Shown here: positions 16,080-22,246 of the stretch, piece after piece
Layout of the letters: each line of letters begins with the position of its first letter
Position numbering within the stretch: position 1 is the first letter of the stretch
Source: Xanthobacteraceae bacterium
Lineage (GTDB): Bacteria > Pseudomonadota > Alphaproteobacteria > Rhizobiales > Xanthobacteraceae
NCBI GenBank assembly: GCA_030037185.1
Contig: JASHRR010000002.1
Span: 1 to 22,246, forward strand
Direction: 5' to 3'
DNA: 22,246 nt
The notes under the pieces: generated by a model
Database searches by the model: none
What the model saw: the letters and a program-made list of their open reading frames with translations, nothing else
What the model was told of the DNA's origin: nothing
Position numbers and translations under genes: made by a program

Positions 16080-16775
16080 ATGAAGCAAAGCCGACCGCGG
16101 CGCTCGCCTCATCGCAAATCCACAATCGACGACGCCAAGAGAGACGCGATCGCGCGGGAAGTCATCGACCACGGCAAGACCTGCGACTAGCTTCACGCCG
16201 AGTACGGCGTTAGCTCGACAATTGTCAGAGGTGCAATTGCTCGCGAGCTTGGGCGCCGCGAGCCGCAGGTCTATGCCTCGACGCTTTCGATGACGGCGCG
16301 GGCAAAAGCTGGAGGCGGCCATCAACCGGGAGAAGCGCCGGCTGCAGGCCGAGTTTCACCAAGCCGTGCAGGCCAAGCTCAAGCAGGCGATCGACGAGAA
16401 GGTGCTGCCGCAGTACCTCAAAGAGATGGCCGAAGCGCGAGAGATCATCAAGTCCCGCAAGGGCCTCGTGAGCCGGGAGACGTACCGCCTTATACTGTCC
16501 TGCCTGCATCCCGATCGGGTGAAGATTCCAAGCTCAAAGAACGCGACACCACGGCGTTCCATGCCTTCAGCAGCCTTGAGTTGGTGCTGTGCAACGAGAA
16601 AGAGCCACTCACCACTGCCTCGAAGATGCCCCGGACCTACGAGGAGATGATGCGGTCCGTGCTGAAACAATGGCACGCCGCCGCGAGTCATCTAATGGAA
16701 TGCAGCAGAGTTCCTATGGTTTCGGCAGACGGATTCAGACGGAGCCTTGACGCCAGCCGCCCTGACCCGCCGTAA
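16080..16775 (+). pseudogene. HTH-containing uncharacterised protein, one stop and two frameshifts
   Basis: Starting from ATG 16080 the sequence reads STIDDAKRDAIAREVIDHGK, then LHAEYGVSSTIVRGAIAREL, a likely helix-turn-helix. It is interrupted by TAG at 16188-16190. Removing one A from the A4 run at 16304-16307 joins MTARA to KLEAAINREKRRLQ. The frame continues KEMAEAREIIKSRKGLVSRE and TYRLILSCLHPDRV. Adding one base near 16520 joins this to DSKLKERDTTAFHAFSSLEL and PRTYEEMMRSVLK, ending at TAA 16775. The three lesions are enough to restore one continuous protein of about 230 residues. I believe intact relatives exist in rhizobia as hypothetical proteins, but cannot check. DNA binding is inferred from the HTH only. 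Confidence 0.6.
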
Positions 16776-16871
16776 CAGCAAAGGCTGCACGGCGGCCCGA
16801 AGCCCATTGGCAGTTTTCCGGACATTAGCAGCGAAGTTAATCTTCAGAACGCCCGACTGAAGATGGTTGTG

Positions 16872-16880
16872 TGCTATAAT
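16872..16880 (+). promoter_or_regulatory. Extended -10 promoter element
   Basis: TGCTATAAT is a perfect TGn-TATAAT extended -10 box, 32 bp upstream of the ATG of the secreted-protein gene at 16913. No good -35 box is seen, which extended -10 promoters tolerate. The local A/T richness contrasts with the surrounding DNA. Confidence 0.55.
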
Positions 16881-16912
16881 TTAACAACCGGAAAATTGAA
16901 AGGGAGGCAGCT

Positions 16913-17254
16913 ATGCGTCAATTTATGGTCATGGCTCTGGCGGCGTTTGGAGCCATGGGGGCTACAGCACAAGCCGAGGGCCAGACCCCGAGTCCACAAG
17001 ATCTCGGCAACGATTTCACGCACCCTGGGCCTGTTGGGCAATTCAGCCAACTGCCCGGCACATGCACTGGGTTGAAATCGGTATGCATCAACGGTCGCAT
17101 GCGCAGTTATTATGGACGCAGGGTCTATTTCGGGACGGTTTATCAGCGTTCGGGACCGCGTGCCGAGAAATATTGCAACTTCTACTGGGAACAATGCATG
17201 AAGACGGGATGGTGGGAGGACTATCTTATACACCGCCAAGCCGAACGCCGTTAA
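16913..17254 (+). CDS. Small secreted four-cysteine protein
   Basis: 113 residues with a clear signal peptide (MRQFMVMALAAFGAMGATAQA, cleavage probably after A21), so the mature 92-residue protein is periplasmic or secreted. The mature part has exactly four cysteines as two C-x6-C pairs (C51/C58 and C88/C95), probably two disulfides. It is rich in Tyr and Trp near the C-terminus (YCNFYWEQC, GWWEDY). The start is fixed by AAAGGGAGG eight bases upstream and a consensus -10 box before it. It stands alone. I recognise no domain; functions such as envelope stress or host contact would be guesses. Confidence 0.8.
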   Translation: MRQFMVMALAAFGAMGATAQAEGQTPSPQDLGNDFTHPGPVGQFSQLPGTCTGLKSVCINGRMRSYYGRRVYFGTVYQRSGPRAEKYCNFYWEQCMKTGWWEDYLIHRQAERR

Positions 17255-17777
17255 TGGATTTTATGCGGCGACGATTGAGCCTGAGGTAACGCGGAGGTAA
17301 CTGCGTTGATGCGCCGTATCTGCAAACCGTGCATGCGAAACATCAAAATCTGAGGTGGCCAAAATGGCAGAGCAGGACGATGTCACAATATGTGGGATTC
17401 TGTTCCGAACCATTCAAGGACGGGGAAGTAGCAGTCCAAGCCGCCCGATGGAGTGGCTTGGTCAGGGCGGGTGACCTGCTCATGGCGCCCCATGTTCGCG
17501 AAAAATTTTGGGCGCACCCGGTGTGTCTTTTTTCCCTCGCTAGGGAAGCAGAGGGGCCTGCATCTACCGTAGTGGCCGTGCCGCCAGAGCCTCCCCGATG
17601 AAGGGGACGAGGCGTTGTCCGAGAAACGTAAACCGAAATAGCACCGGATGGCCCACGGGCCTTGACGCAGGCCCGCTTCGCCCTTAGCTCTTGGCCTTGG
17701 AGCCATTGTGCTCCTTTGAAGTAAAACTCTCGGCCAGCCCAAAAGATTGGCCCTTTTTCTGTCCCAGGGGGAAGGCA
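17255..17777. other. Intergenic region
   Basis: No confident gene. GAGGTGG precedes ATG 17364, which opens a 36-codon frame (MAEQDDVTICGILFRTIQG) that may be a short or truncated peptide. Longer frames on both strands have no recognisable content. A weak hairpin GGCCA/TGGCC (17732-17752) followed by CTTTTTCT could be a terminator or attenuator just before the gene at 17778. Confidence 0.3.
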
Positions 17778-18011
17778 ATGGCTCAAAAGGGTTTCCACAT
17801 TGGAGGGTTCGAGACCAATCACCCGATCAAGCCGCATAAGCAGGCTGAACTCAATGAGAAGGAGAAGCAGAGGCAGGCAGCGAAGCGTCAGGAGTTGGTG
17901 AAGAAACTCAAGGCCAACGCCGCGAGCGCAAAGACTGAGCGCGCGGGGACTTCACCGATGGCTGGGGTCGCAGGTTCCCTGTTCGATCCCATGCATACCA
18001 TGGACGATTGA
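17778..18011 (+). CDS. Small charged helical protein, unknown function
   Basis: 77 residues from ATG 17778, chosen because GGGGAAGG lies directly upstream; the longer frame from 17691 adds unrelated sequence. The middle (residues about 21-56) is a Lys/Glu/Gln-rich helix, KQAELNEKEKQRQAAKRQEL and following, probably a coiled coil or RNA/DNA-contacting helix. The flanks are an N-terminal FHIGGFETNHP and a C-terminal GSLFDPMHTMDD. No signal peptide. I know no named family. Confidence 0.6.
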   Translation: MAQKGFHIGGFETNHPIKPHKQAELNEKEKQRQAAKRQELVKKLKANAASAKTERAGTSPMAGVAGSLFDPMHTMDD

Positions 18012-18193
18012 CATCTAGTTTCTGATCGCTCAGGTGCATAAGCTGGACGATGAAATCTAGCTTCGTCGAGATCAGCTCTACATAGTCACTATTGATCCAC
18101 GAGTTTGTGCCATTACTTGTGGGATTGCATTAGCCCACAACCCCAAAGCAATCGCAGCCAACATCCACCTTCGTAGTTTTATCCACGTTTCAT
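17908..18193 (-). pseudogene. Possible frameshifted small secreted protein
   Basis: The minus strand encodes a signal-peptide-like stretch (WMLAAIALGLWANAIPQVMA followed by Q) in one frame. In the next frame it reads NSWINSDYVELISTKLDFIV and QLMHLSDQ, an amphipathic helix. One base change in length near 18112-18118 would fuse them, and a second near 18185 would connect the ATG at 18193 (MK) to WIKLRRWML. The 3' end overlaps the plus-strand gene at 17778-18011 and is uncertain. No family is known to me. Confidence 0.35.
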
Positions 18194-18367
18194 GTCCTAC
18201 TTTCCACGTAGTTTCAGTTGGATCTCATCCCCTTAGTTTGACTTTTGTGAAAGGGAGAAGTGAATTCCAAACTCACACATATTGCGCCTGGAGGCATTCC
18301 GCCCAGCCTCGCTTACGGAGGCGTTCACGGCGGCCAATCTGGTGCTATGGAAGCACGAGCCAGGCCT

Positions 18368-18615
18368 CTAGAACATCTTCTGCGCTGGGGGGCGTTTCAG
18401 GTTGAGGATTTCCATCACGAACTGCGGCTTGACGGGCCCGGCAATCTGGCTGAAAATTTTTTAGCGTTGTAATCCACGAGCACGCTCTCCGACACCGGTC
18501 CATCGCCCAAAGTTGTCGTGCCTTCACAGGCCGGCGTGACTTTGCCGGTGTCGGCATCCTGTGCTGGCATGGCTAGCATTGCCGCAACGGCGGCCGTGAA
18601 GATACGCATACGCAT
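18368..18615 (-). pseudogene. Small secreted protein with a single frameshift in an A/T run
   Basis: ATG 18615 with AGAGGGG upstream starts a signal peptide (MRMRIFTAAVAAMLAMPAQ), then TPACEGTTTLGDGPVSESVL and VDYNAKK. After the AAAAAATTTT run (18459-18468) the sequence makes better sense one base out of phase: IFSQIAGPVKPQFVMEILNL and KRPPAQKMF, ending at TAG 18368. One extra base in the run would give one protein of about 83 residues. The lesion is either real decay or a sequencing error in a homopolymer. The function is unknown; export to the periplasm is predicted. Confidence 0.6.
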
Positions 18616-18738
18616 GTTACTGTTTCCCCTCTAGAACTTGCCGCAACTCTGCCGTCCCGGGCGTGACTGGCAAGTAAATACCTCCTCCAAATTGGCAAGC
18701 CGGCTGACTGCGGCGGGGTAGGCCGCTACAGAACCATA

Positions 18739-18793
18739 GAATGTTCATTTGCACAGAGGCCGATGAACAAACATTCATGCTGCTTTGCAGCAT
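18739..18793. repeat. Two adjacent inverted repeats
   Basis: GAATGTTCAT (18739-18748) pairs with ATGAAC...ATTC (18763-18776), the right arm carrying a 4-base insertion. Directly next to it ATGCTGC-TTT-GCAGCAT (18777-18793) is a perfect 7-bp hairpin. They lie 120-180 bp upstream of the secreted-protein gene at 18615. No T tract follows on either strand, so an operator or repeat remnant is more likely than a terminator. Confidence 0.45.
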
Positions 18794-19037
18794 CCGAGTG
18801 TTAGTCTTCGGGACGTGCGCGGCTCAACCTCGCGGCCGCGCGCCGGTCCCGGCTCTTCGGCGCCTCCCCATCCCCCATAAGTGCTGAGGGTCGGGGCCGT
18901 CATCCGTCCTCCGGCGCGCCTATTATCCGACCGCGCCACGCCTCAGGGTCAATTCCACGGTATTACTGATGCTATGCGAAGCACGGGGAAAGCTGCCATC
19001 ACGCGCAAAACCCCGCTGACAGTCGCCAGACTAAGCA

Positions 19038-19493
19038 CTAAGCTTCCACTCCGGCACCGCGAATGGAACAAGCATCCTGCGTTGAGATTGGCTGGGTGCC
19101 GAAGGTGAGCGGCAGGCCCAAACTTTTTTGCACATCGCGATCAGTCCCGAACGGCTTTTTCGTAACGAGGCCGAATTCCCGCGCGATAAAGGCGTCGACC
19201 TGGCGCGTCGAGCGCGGCATCGTCGCGCCAACAAAGGCTTTCAAAGCGTCTTGCTGCGGCGATCAAAAAGCTCGCGCTGCCGCCCATGTCGAAGCTGGTC
19301 GGGCCCTCGATCCCACGCTGTTCGAACAGCTTGTGCCGATTGCGGATCGTATCGTTGTTCAGCAACAACGCATCGGCACTTCCTGACAGCTCCAGCCGTC
19401 ATCGAGAAGCACTAGGGCATTGGCGCGGCGCGTCAAACGAACGCCGCCGAACCATCTCGCGCCAGCTGCATTGAGAAAGCCACCCCGAATCAT
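19038..19493 (-). pseudogene. IS630-family transposase, N-terminal part, multiply frameshifted
   Basis: Read across three frames the minus strand gives RRANALVLLDDGWSCQEV, then ALLLNNDTIRNRHKLFEQRG and IEGPTSFDMGGSASFL, then DALKAFVGATMPRSTRQVDA and FIAREFG, and again shifted SRSGLIA. These are in order the HTH part of an IS630-family transposase as I know it (LLDDG-x-VA, LFEQRGIEGLTSFD, GATLPRSTRQVGAFIAREFG, SRSGLIALLHRLGL). The DDE catalytic domain is missing. At least three frame changes show it is long dead. Confidence 0.75.
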
Positions 19494-19984
19494 GCTCCCA
19501 TCGGAATCCACCAAGACCCGAAAGGCAGGAAATTTTCCCGAGAATTCAATGAGTCAGGTATACACGGGACGATTCTGAGCTGAGGAGGCGATAGAATTTT
19601 CTGGCCTTGAAGAACCATAAGATAGCTCTCGTTGCTTCTTTCCGACGAGAAAGCAATGGCCCCGTGTCCCATAGCTAATAATAAGCCGGAATCGGGGTCC
19701 GACAGCTATCCGAAAAAAGTGGCCCCCAACCGCGGTAGTAGGGCTCGGGAAGGTCAGGGGCCACGCTCTCAAGATTGGAGGATGAGAGCAGCCGTAATCA
19801 GACTGTCACTGCCCTCAAGTAAGCAAGATAAATTGTCATAGCCTCTTTATACATCTATTCTTTTGACATTTAATTGAACCGCTGGAAGTAAATCACCTTT
19901 GCGTGGCAACGAAGATTAGACAAATCTTGAGTTTCCGATCGGAGATAAAGAAGGGAGGTGGGCCGATCGGCAGGGAGGAAGCAA
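19494..19984. other. Intergenic region upstream of the small gene at 19985
   Basis: No recognisable gene on either strand. It becomes A/T-richer towards its right end. TTGACA at 19863-19868 with TAAATC about 20 bp later may be a promoter for the gene at 19985, although the -10 match is poor and the leader would be long. Confidence 0.3.
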
Positions 19985-20179
19985 GTGAGTGTAGAACATT
20001 TCCGGCGGCGTGCCGATGAATGCCGCCGCCTTGCCGCTGATGCGGGCAATGCCAGCGATAAGGCATTTTGGTTGGGGCTCGTAGCGCGTTGGGAGGCGCT
20101 TGAGATTCAAAAAGCCCGGCAACCCATCCGAGAGAAGTCCCCGCGCAGGCGACAATCTGTACTGGCCTCGGCCGATTGA
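19985..20179 (+). CDS. Small helical protein of a rhizobial hypothetical family
   Basis: 64 residues from GTG 19985, chosen because CAGGGAGGAAG lies six bases upstream. The in-frame GTG at 19958 has no such site and would add nine odd residues. The sequence HFRRRADECRRLAADAGNAS followed by DKAFWLGLVARWEALEIQK matches a small family that I know as frequent in Bradyrhizobium and relatives, with conserved RRAxECRxLA and FWxxLxxRWxxL. No function is established. It is predicted to be two helices, cytoplasmic and basic at the C-terminus. It is followed by two strong hairpins. Confidence 0.75.
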   Translation: MSVEHFRRRADECRRLAADAGNASDKAFWLGLVARWEALEIQKARQPIREKSPRRRQSVLASAD

Positions 20180-20193
20180 TCCCGCGTCGCGTA

Positions 20194-20264
20194 GCGGCCC
20201 AACCTTCGCGAGCTCGCCCCGTTCGGTTGGGCCGCCAGAGCTTGGTCGCCAGAGGACCAAGCTC
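20194..20264. repeat. Two consecutive perfect hairpins
   Basis: GCGGCCCAACC (20194-20204) pairs perfectly with GGTTGGGCCGC (20225-20235). Two bases later GAGCTTGGTC (20238-20247) pairs perfectly with GACCAAGCTC (20255-20264). They begin 15 bp after the stop of the gene at 19985. No T tract follows, so they may protect the 3' end of the mRNA, act as a Rho-assisted stop, or be extragenic palindromes. Confidence 0.6.
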
Positions 20265-20329
20265 GCTTGGATGATTGGTATGCCTGGTTTTCTCTGGGTT
20301 GCTGCAAGTCAACTAGTAAAAGAAAAAGA

Positions 20330-20366
20330 CCCGATCGGCGAACACTAGACGAGGACGCCGATCGGG
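20330..20366 (-). terminator. Intrinsic terminator reading leftward
   Basis: CCCGATCGGCG (20330-20340) pairs perfectly with CGCCGATCGGG (20356-20366) around a 15-base loop. On the minus strand the stem is followed by TCTTTTTCTTTT, as expected of a Rho-independent terminator. It implies a minus-strand transcript arriving from the right, perhaps the permease mRNA or an unrecognised RNA in 20367-21128. Confidence 0.6.
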
Positions 20367-21128
20367 GCGAAGTGCCATGTTCACCGCCTGGTTCGTGCCA
20401 AACTCGGTCACCTTATGCGACCGGCAGTGTTGGCGCATTGACCCGCATCAAGTGTGCATCACCGCGCCATCAACCGCGGTTCGGCTGGTATCGATCTTGG
20501 GCCCTATCGGGTGTAAGGACCTTTTCGACTCTTCGTCGAATCGCTTCAGCGCGGCTGGGTTGCACAAGTCTTTCCGCCGTCGGCGTCGGTGCGCCGTCCG
20601 CGCCGTTCGACGATCGAGGAGCTCGATTTCGTCCGCGGTGCCGTGGCAGGGAATTTAGAGCAGAATTGAGCGAGAAATCCCAAGAGTCATTGAAGCACGA
20701 CTACGAATCCGCTTGCGTTGATAGCAGCATGATCGTGTTTATCAGAGACAACATTCAACGGAGATTGGTCTCATATATTATGAGTGCGGACGGCGTTCCT
20801 CGGCCCCCCGATGAGGTGATCGAATAAGCCGCGACTTCTGGTAAGGGTCACGAACGGCCGTGCCGATAACATGAGCGGCACGTCCGAAGTACCCCAGCTA
20901 GCCGCCCCACTTTGTGCAACGCCCAAGTCGGGAGAGATGGAGCAGCAAGCGACATTTTGACTGGGTCGCGACACAGCCCGCAACTGCACTTGTCTCACTG
21001 CGCGTCGTATGACTAGCATGGACCATCGACGGAGCCGCGGACTCACGGTGGCCCTAACCATTCGTGAATGCGCAGGACTTTGCGACATTGCCCCATTTAT
21101 CGGTATCATCTGCAATATGCAGTTCCAA
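20367..21128. other. Region without a recognised gene
   Basis: No family is recognised. A plus-strand frame ending at 20827 has a protein-like end (SEKSQESLKHDYESACVDSS, MIVFIRDNIQRRLVSYIMSA), and another ending near 20675 reads STIEELDFVRGAVAGN. These might be parts of one decayed gene. On the minus strand a frame with ADEIELLDRRTART is also open. Its left edge is the leftward terminator at 20330-20366, so a minus-strand transcript is possible. Confidence 0.3.
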
Positions 21129-22246
21129 TCAGGTCGAATTTGCCTCCGCTTTTGCATCTTGCCGCCGCAGGGCAAAGCAGCTGTTGCCGAGGTAAAGCGC
21201 TGCGCCGGTTGCAAGCGCGACTGCCGCCCCCAGGAATTGCACGCGGTTGGCGCCGGCAATCATCAGCAAAGAGATTGCGATTGCCAGTATCGGGACAGTC
21301 GGTCCGAGCGGAATGATGAATGTCGCCGGAAGGACAGGCGTACCAGAAGCGGGCTGGCGCAACCGAAGTGTCGCCGCGCAGACGGAGAGATAGATGACAA
21401 GACGCCCGAGTGCGCTCGCGATCGCCAGCACCGTGAACGATCCCGACAGGGCAAAAGCCAAGGTCACGAGTGCGGTGAGGATGATAGCATTGGAGGGTGT
21501 GCGATAGCGCGAATGGATTCTGGCAAATACGCGCGGAATGTCGCCGCTTTCGGCGAGCGCGAAGAGCATCCGCGACCCGGCCAGGGACGCGCCCATATTA
21601 TTGCCAGTCATGGAGATCACCGCGCCCGCGCTCATCATTAAGGCGCCAGTAGCTCCCATGAATCGGAAAGAAGCATCAGCGAGCGGGGTCGCCGATCGCG
21701 ACAGATCAGGCAGCGTTCCCATCGCGACGATCTGAGCAAGCATCATGAGCGCTGTGACGGCGATGATCGTCATCGGAAAGGCGACTGGCAAGTGTCGACG
21801 CGGATCGGCTGCCTCGCCGGTCGGTACGGCGATCACGTGGTAGCCACCGAAGGCAAACACCAACAGGAGCCCTCCAGTGGAGGCTCCGCCCAGCGTCACC
21901 CCACCTGACGGCAGGAGGCGGCCCGGTTCAATGAACCAGACACCTACCAGGATAAAGATGGCGAGTGGCGTGAGCTTGGAAATCGTGAATAGATTGATCG
22001 CGATTGCGGTCTGGCGAATGCCGCGCAGATTGAGCCAGGCCAGAGCCAAAGTAATCGCCGTTATGACGGCGGCGCGCCCCGCACCGGCGGTCATGCCAGG
22101 CCAGTAGAAGCCGAGCGCGAGCGCAATGGCGTTGACCACCGTCGCCTGTCCAACCATGGTCGTTAGCCACTGCATCCAGCCGACCTCGAACGCGATGAAG
22201 GGGCCGAAGGCGGCACGAGCATAGAGATGAGCGCCGCCCGTTCCTT
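21129..22246 (-). CDS. Amino acid permease, APC superfamily (5' end outside window)
   Basis: At least 371 residues are visible, and the start lies beyond the right edge. The first visible part, GTGGAHLYARAAFGPFIAFE followed by VGWMQWLTTM, is the conserved TM2-TM3 region of APC-family (2.A.3) amino acid/polyamine transporters. About nine to ten further hydrophobic segments follow, with AFGGYHVIAVPTGEAADPRR (the TM6 region and the following loop) and SGNIPR-like ESGDIPRVFARIHSRYRTPS typical of the family. It is an inner-membrane importer or exchanger of an amino acid or amine; the substrate is not predictable. The C-terminus (DAKAEANST) is short and polar. The ATG at 22175 is internal, not the start. 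Confidence 0.92.
   Translation of the reverse strand, partial: GTGGAHLYARAAFGPFIAFEVGWMQWLTTMVGQATVVNAIALALGFYWPGMTAGAGRAAVITAITLALAWLNLRGIRQTAIAINLFTISKLTPLAIFILVGVWFIEPGRLLPSGGVTLGGASTGGLLLVFAFGGYHVIAVPTGEAADPRRHLPVAFPMTIIAVTALMMLAQIVAMGTLPDLSRSATPLADASFRFMGATGALMMSAGAVISMTGNNMGASLAGSRMLFALAESGDIPRVFARIHSRYRTPSNAIILTALVTLAFALSGSFTVLAIASALGRLVIYLSVCAATLRLRQPASGTPVLPATFIIPLGPTVPILAIAISLLMIAGANRVQFLGAAVALATGAALYLGNSCFALRRQDAKAEANST

Noticed and set aside
18260..18472. 70-codon plus-strand frame with a GTG start and a GGGAGAA site
   Set aside because: The binding site is too close to the start and the frame is antisense to the secreted-protein gene, which has better evidence.
1..22246. A defence island, secretion system, prophage or biosynthetic cluster
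   Set aside because: No nuclease, helicase, methyltransferase, phage structural, secretion or synthase genes were recognised; intact genes are unrelated single units.

Overview
The window looks like an accessory, heavily eroded stretch of an alphaproteobacterial chromosome, most likely Bradyrhizobium or a close relative. This is inferred from the high G+C, the gene families (TPR glycosyltransferase, YafY-type regulators, a FhuA-type TonB receptor with a proline-rich N-terminus, several small rhizobial-type proteins) and the kinds of insertion-sequence relics. No database search was possible. I see no tRNA, rRNA, CRISPR array or complete mobile element.

Layout. 1-526: no confident gene. 527-2821 (-): TPR/glycosyltransferase protein with eleven near-identical 34-residue repeats. 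3575-4185 (-): an IS1380-type transposase scrap joined to the left part of an IS256-type element. 4242-5431: a GFA-domain protein and a divergent YafY/WYL regulator. 5670-7281 (-): an eroded possible methyltransferase tail, an alpha/beta hydrolase and a tiny C-terminal remnant. 7344-9567: a second YafY/WYL regulator divergent from a DHA2-type MFS exporter, with a perfect palindrome between them. 9673-10385 (+): an intact ohr peroxidase gene between the promoter and first codons of a carboxymuconolactone-decarboxylase-like gene and the 5' end of an ECF41/SigJ-like sigma factor. 11248-13710 (-): a complete TonB-dependent siderophore receptor. 13910-14558 (-): an unrecognised protein with a 93-bp internal duplication and an intrinsic terminator.

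From 14814 to 20180 most genes are small or broken. There is an XRE-like regulator interrupted by a 4-bp duplication and overlapping (ATGA) a second gene that carries an early stop. A helix-turn-helix protein has one nonsense codon and two single-base shifts. Two small secreted-protein genes are frameshifted, and an IS630-type transposase is in pieces. Intact genes here are a secreted four-cysteine protein (16913-17254), a 77-residue charged protein (17778-18011) and a 64-residue protein (19985-20179) followed by two strong hairpins. The window ends inside an APC-family amino-acid permease (21129 to the edge, -).

Functionally the intact genes are independent accessory units: two one-regulator/one-effector divergent pairs, one peroxide-defence gene, one iron-uptake receptor and one permease. 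The best candidates for something new are the ohr gene embedded in the shell of an ECF41 operon (9673-10385) and the overlapping XRE-like gene pair at 14814-15585. I found no convincing complete novel multi-gene system.
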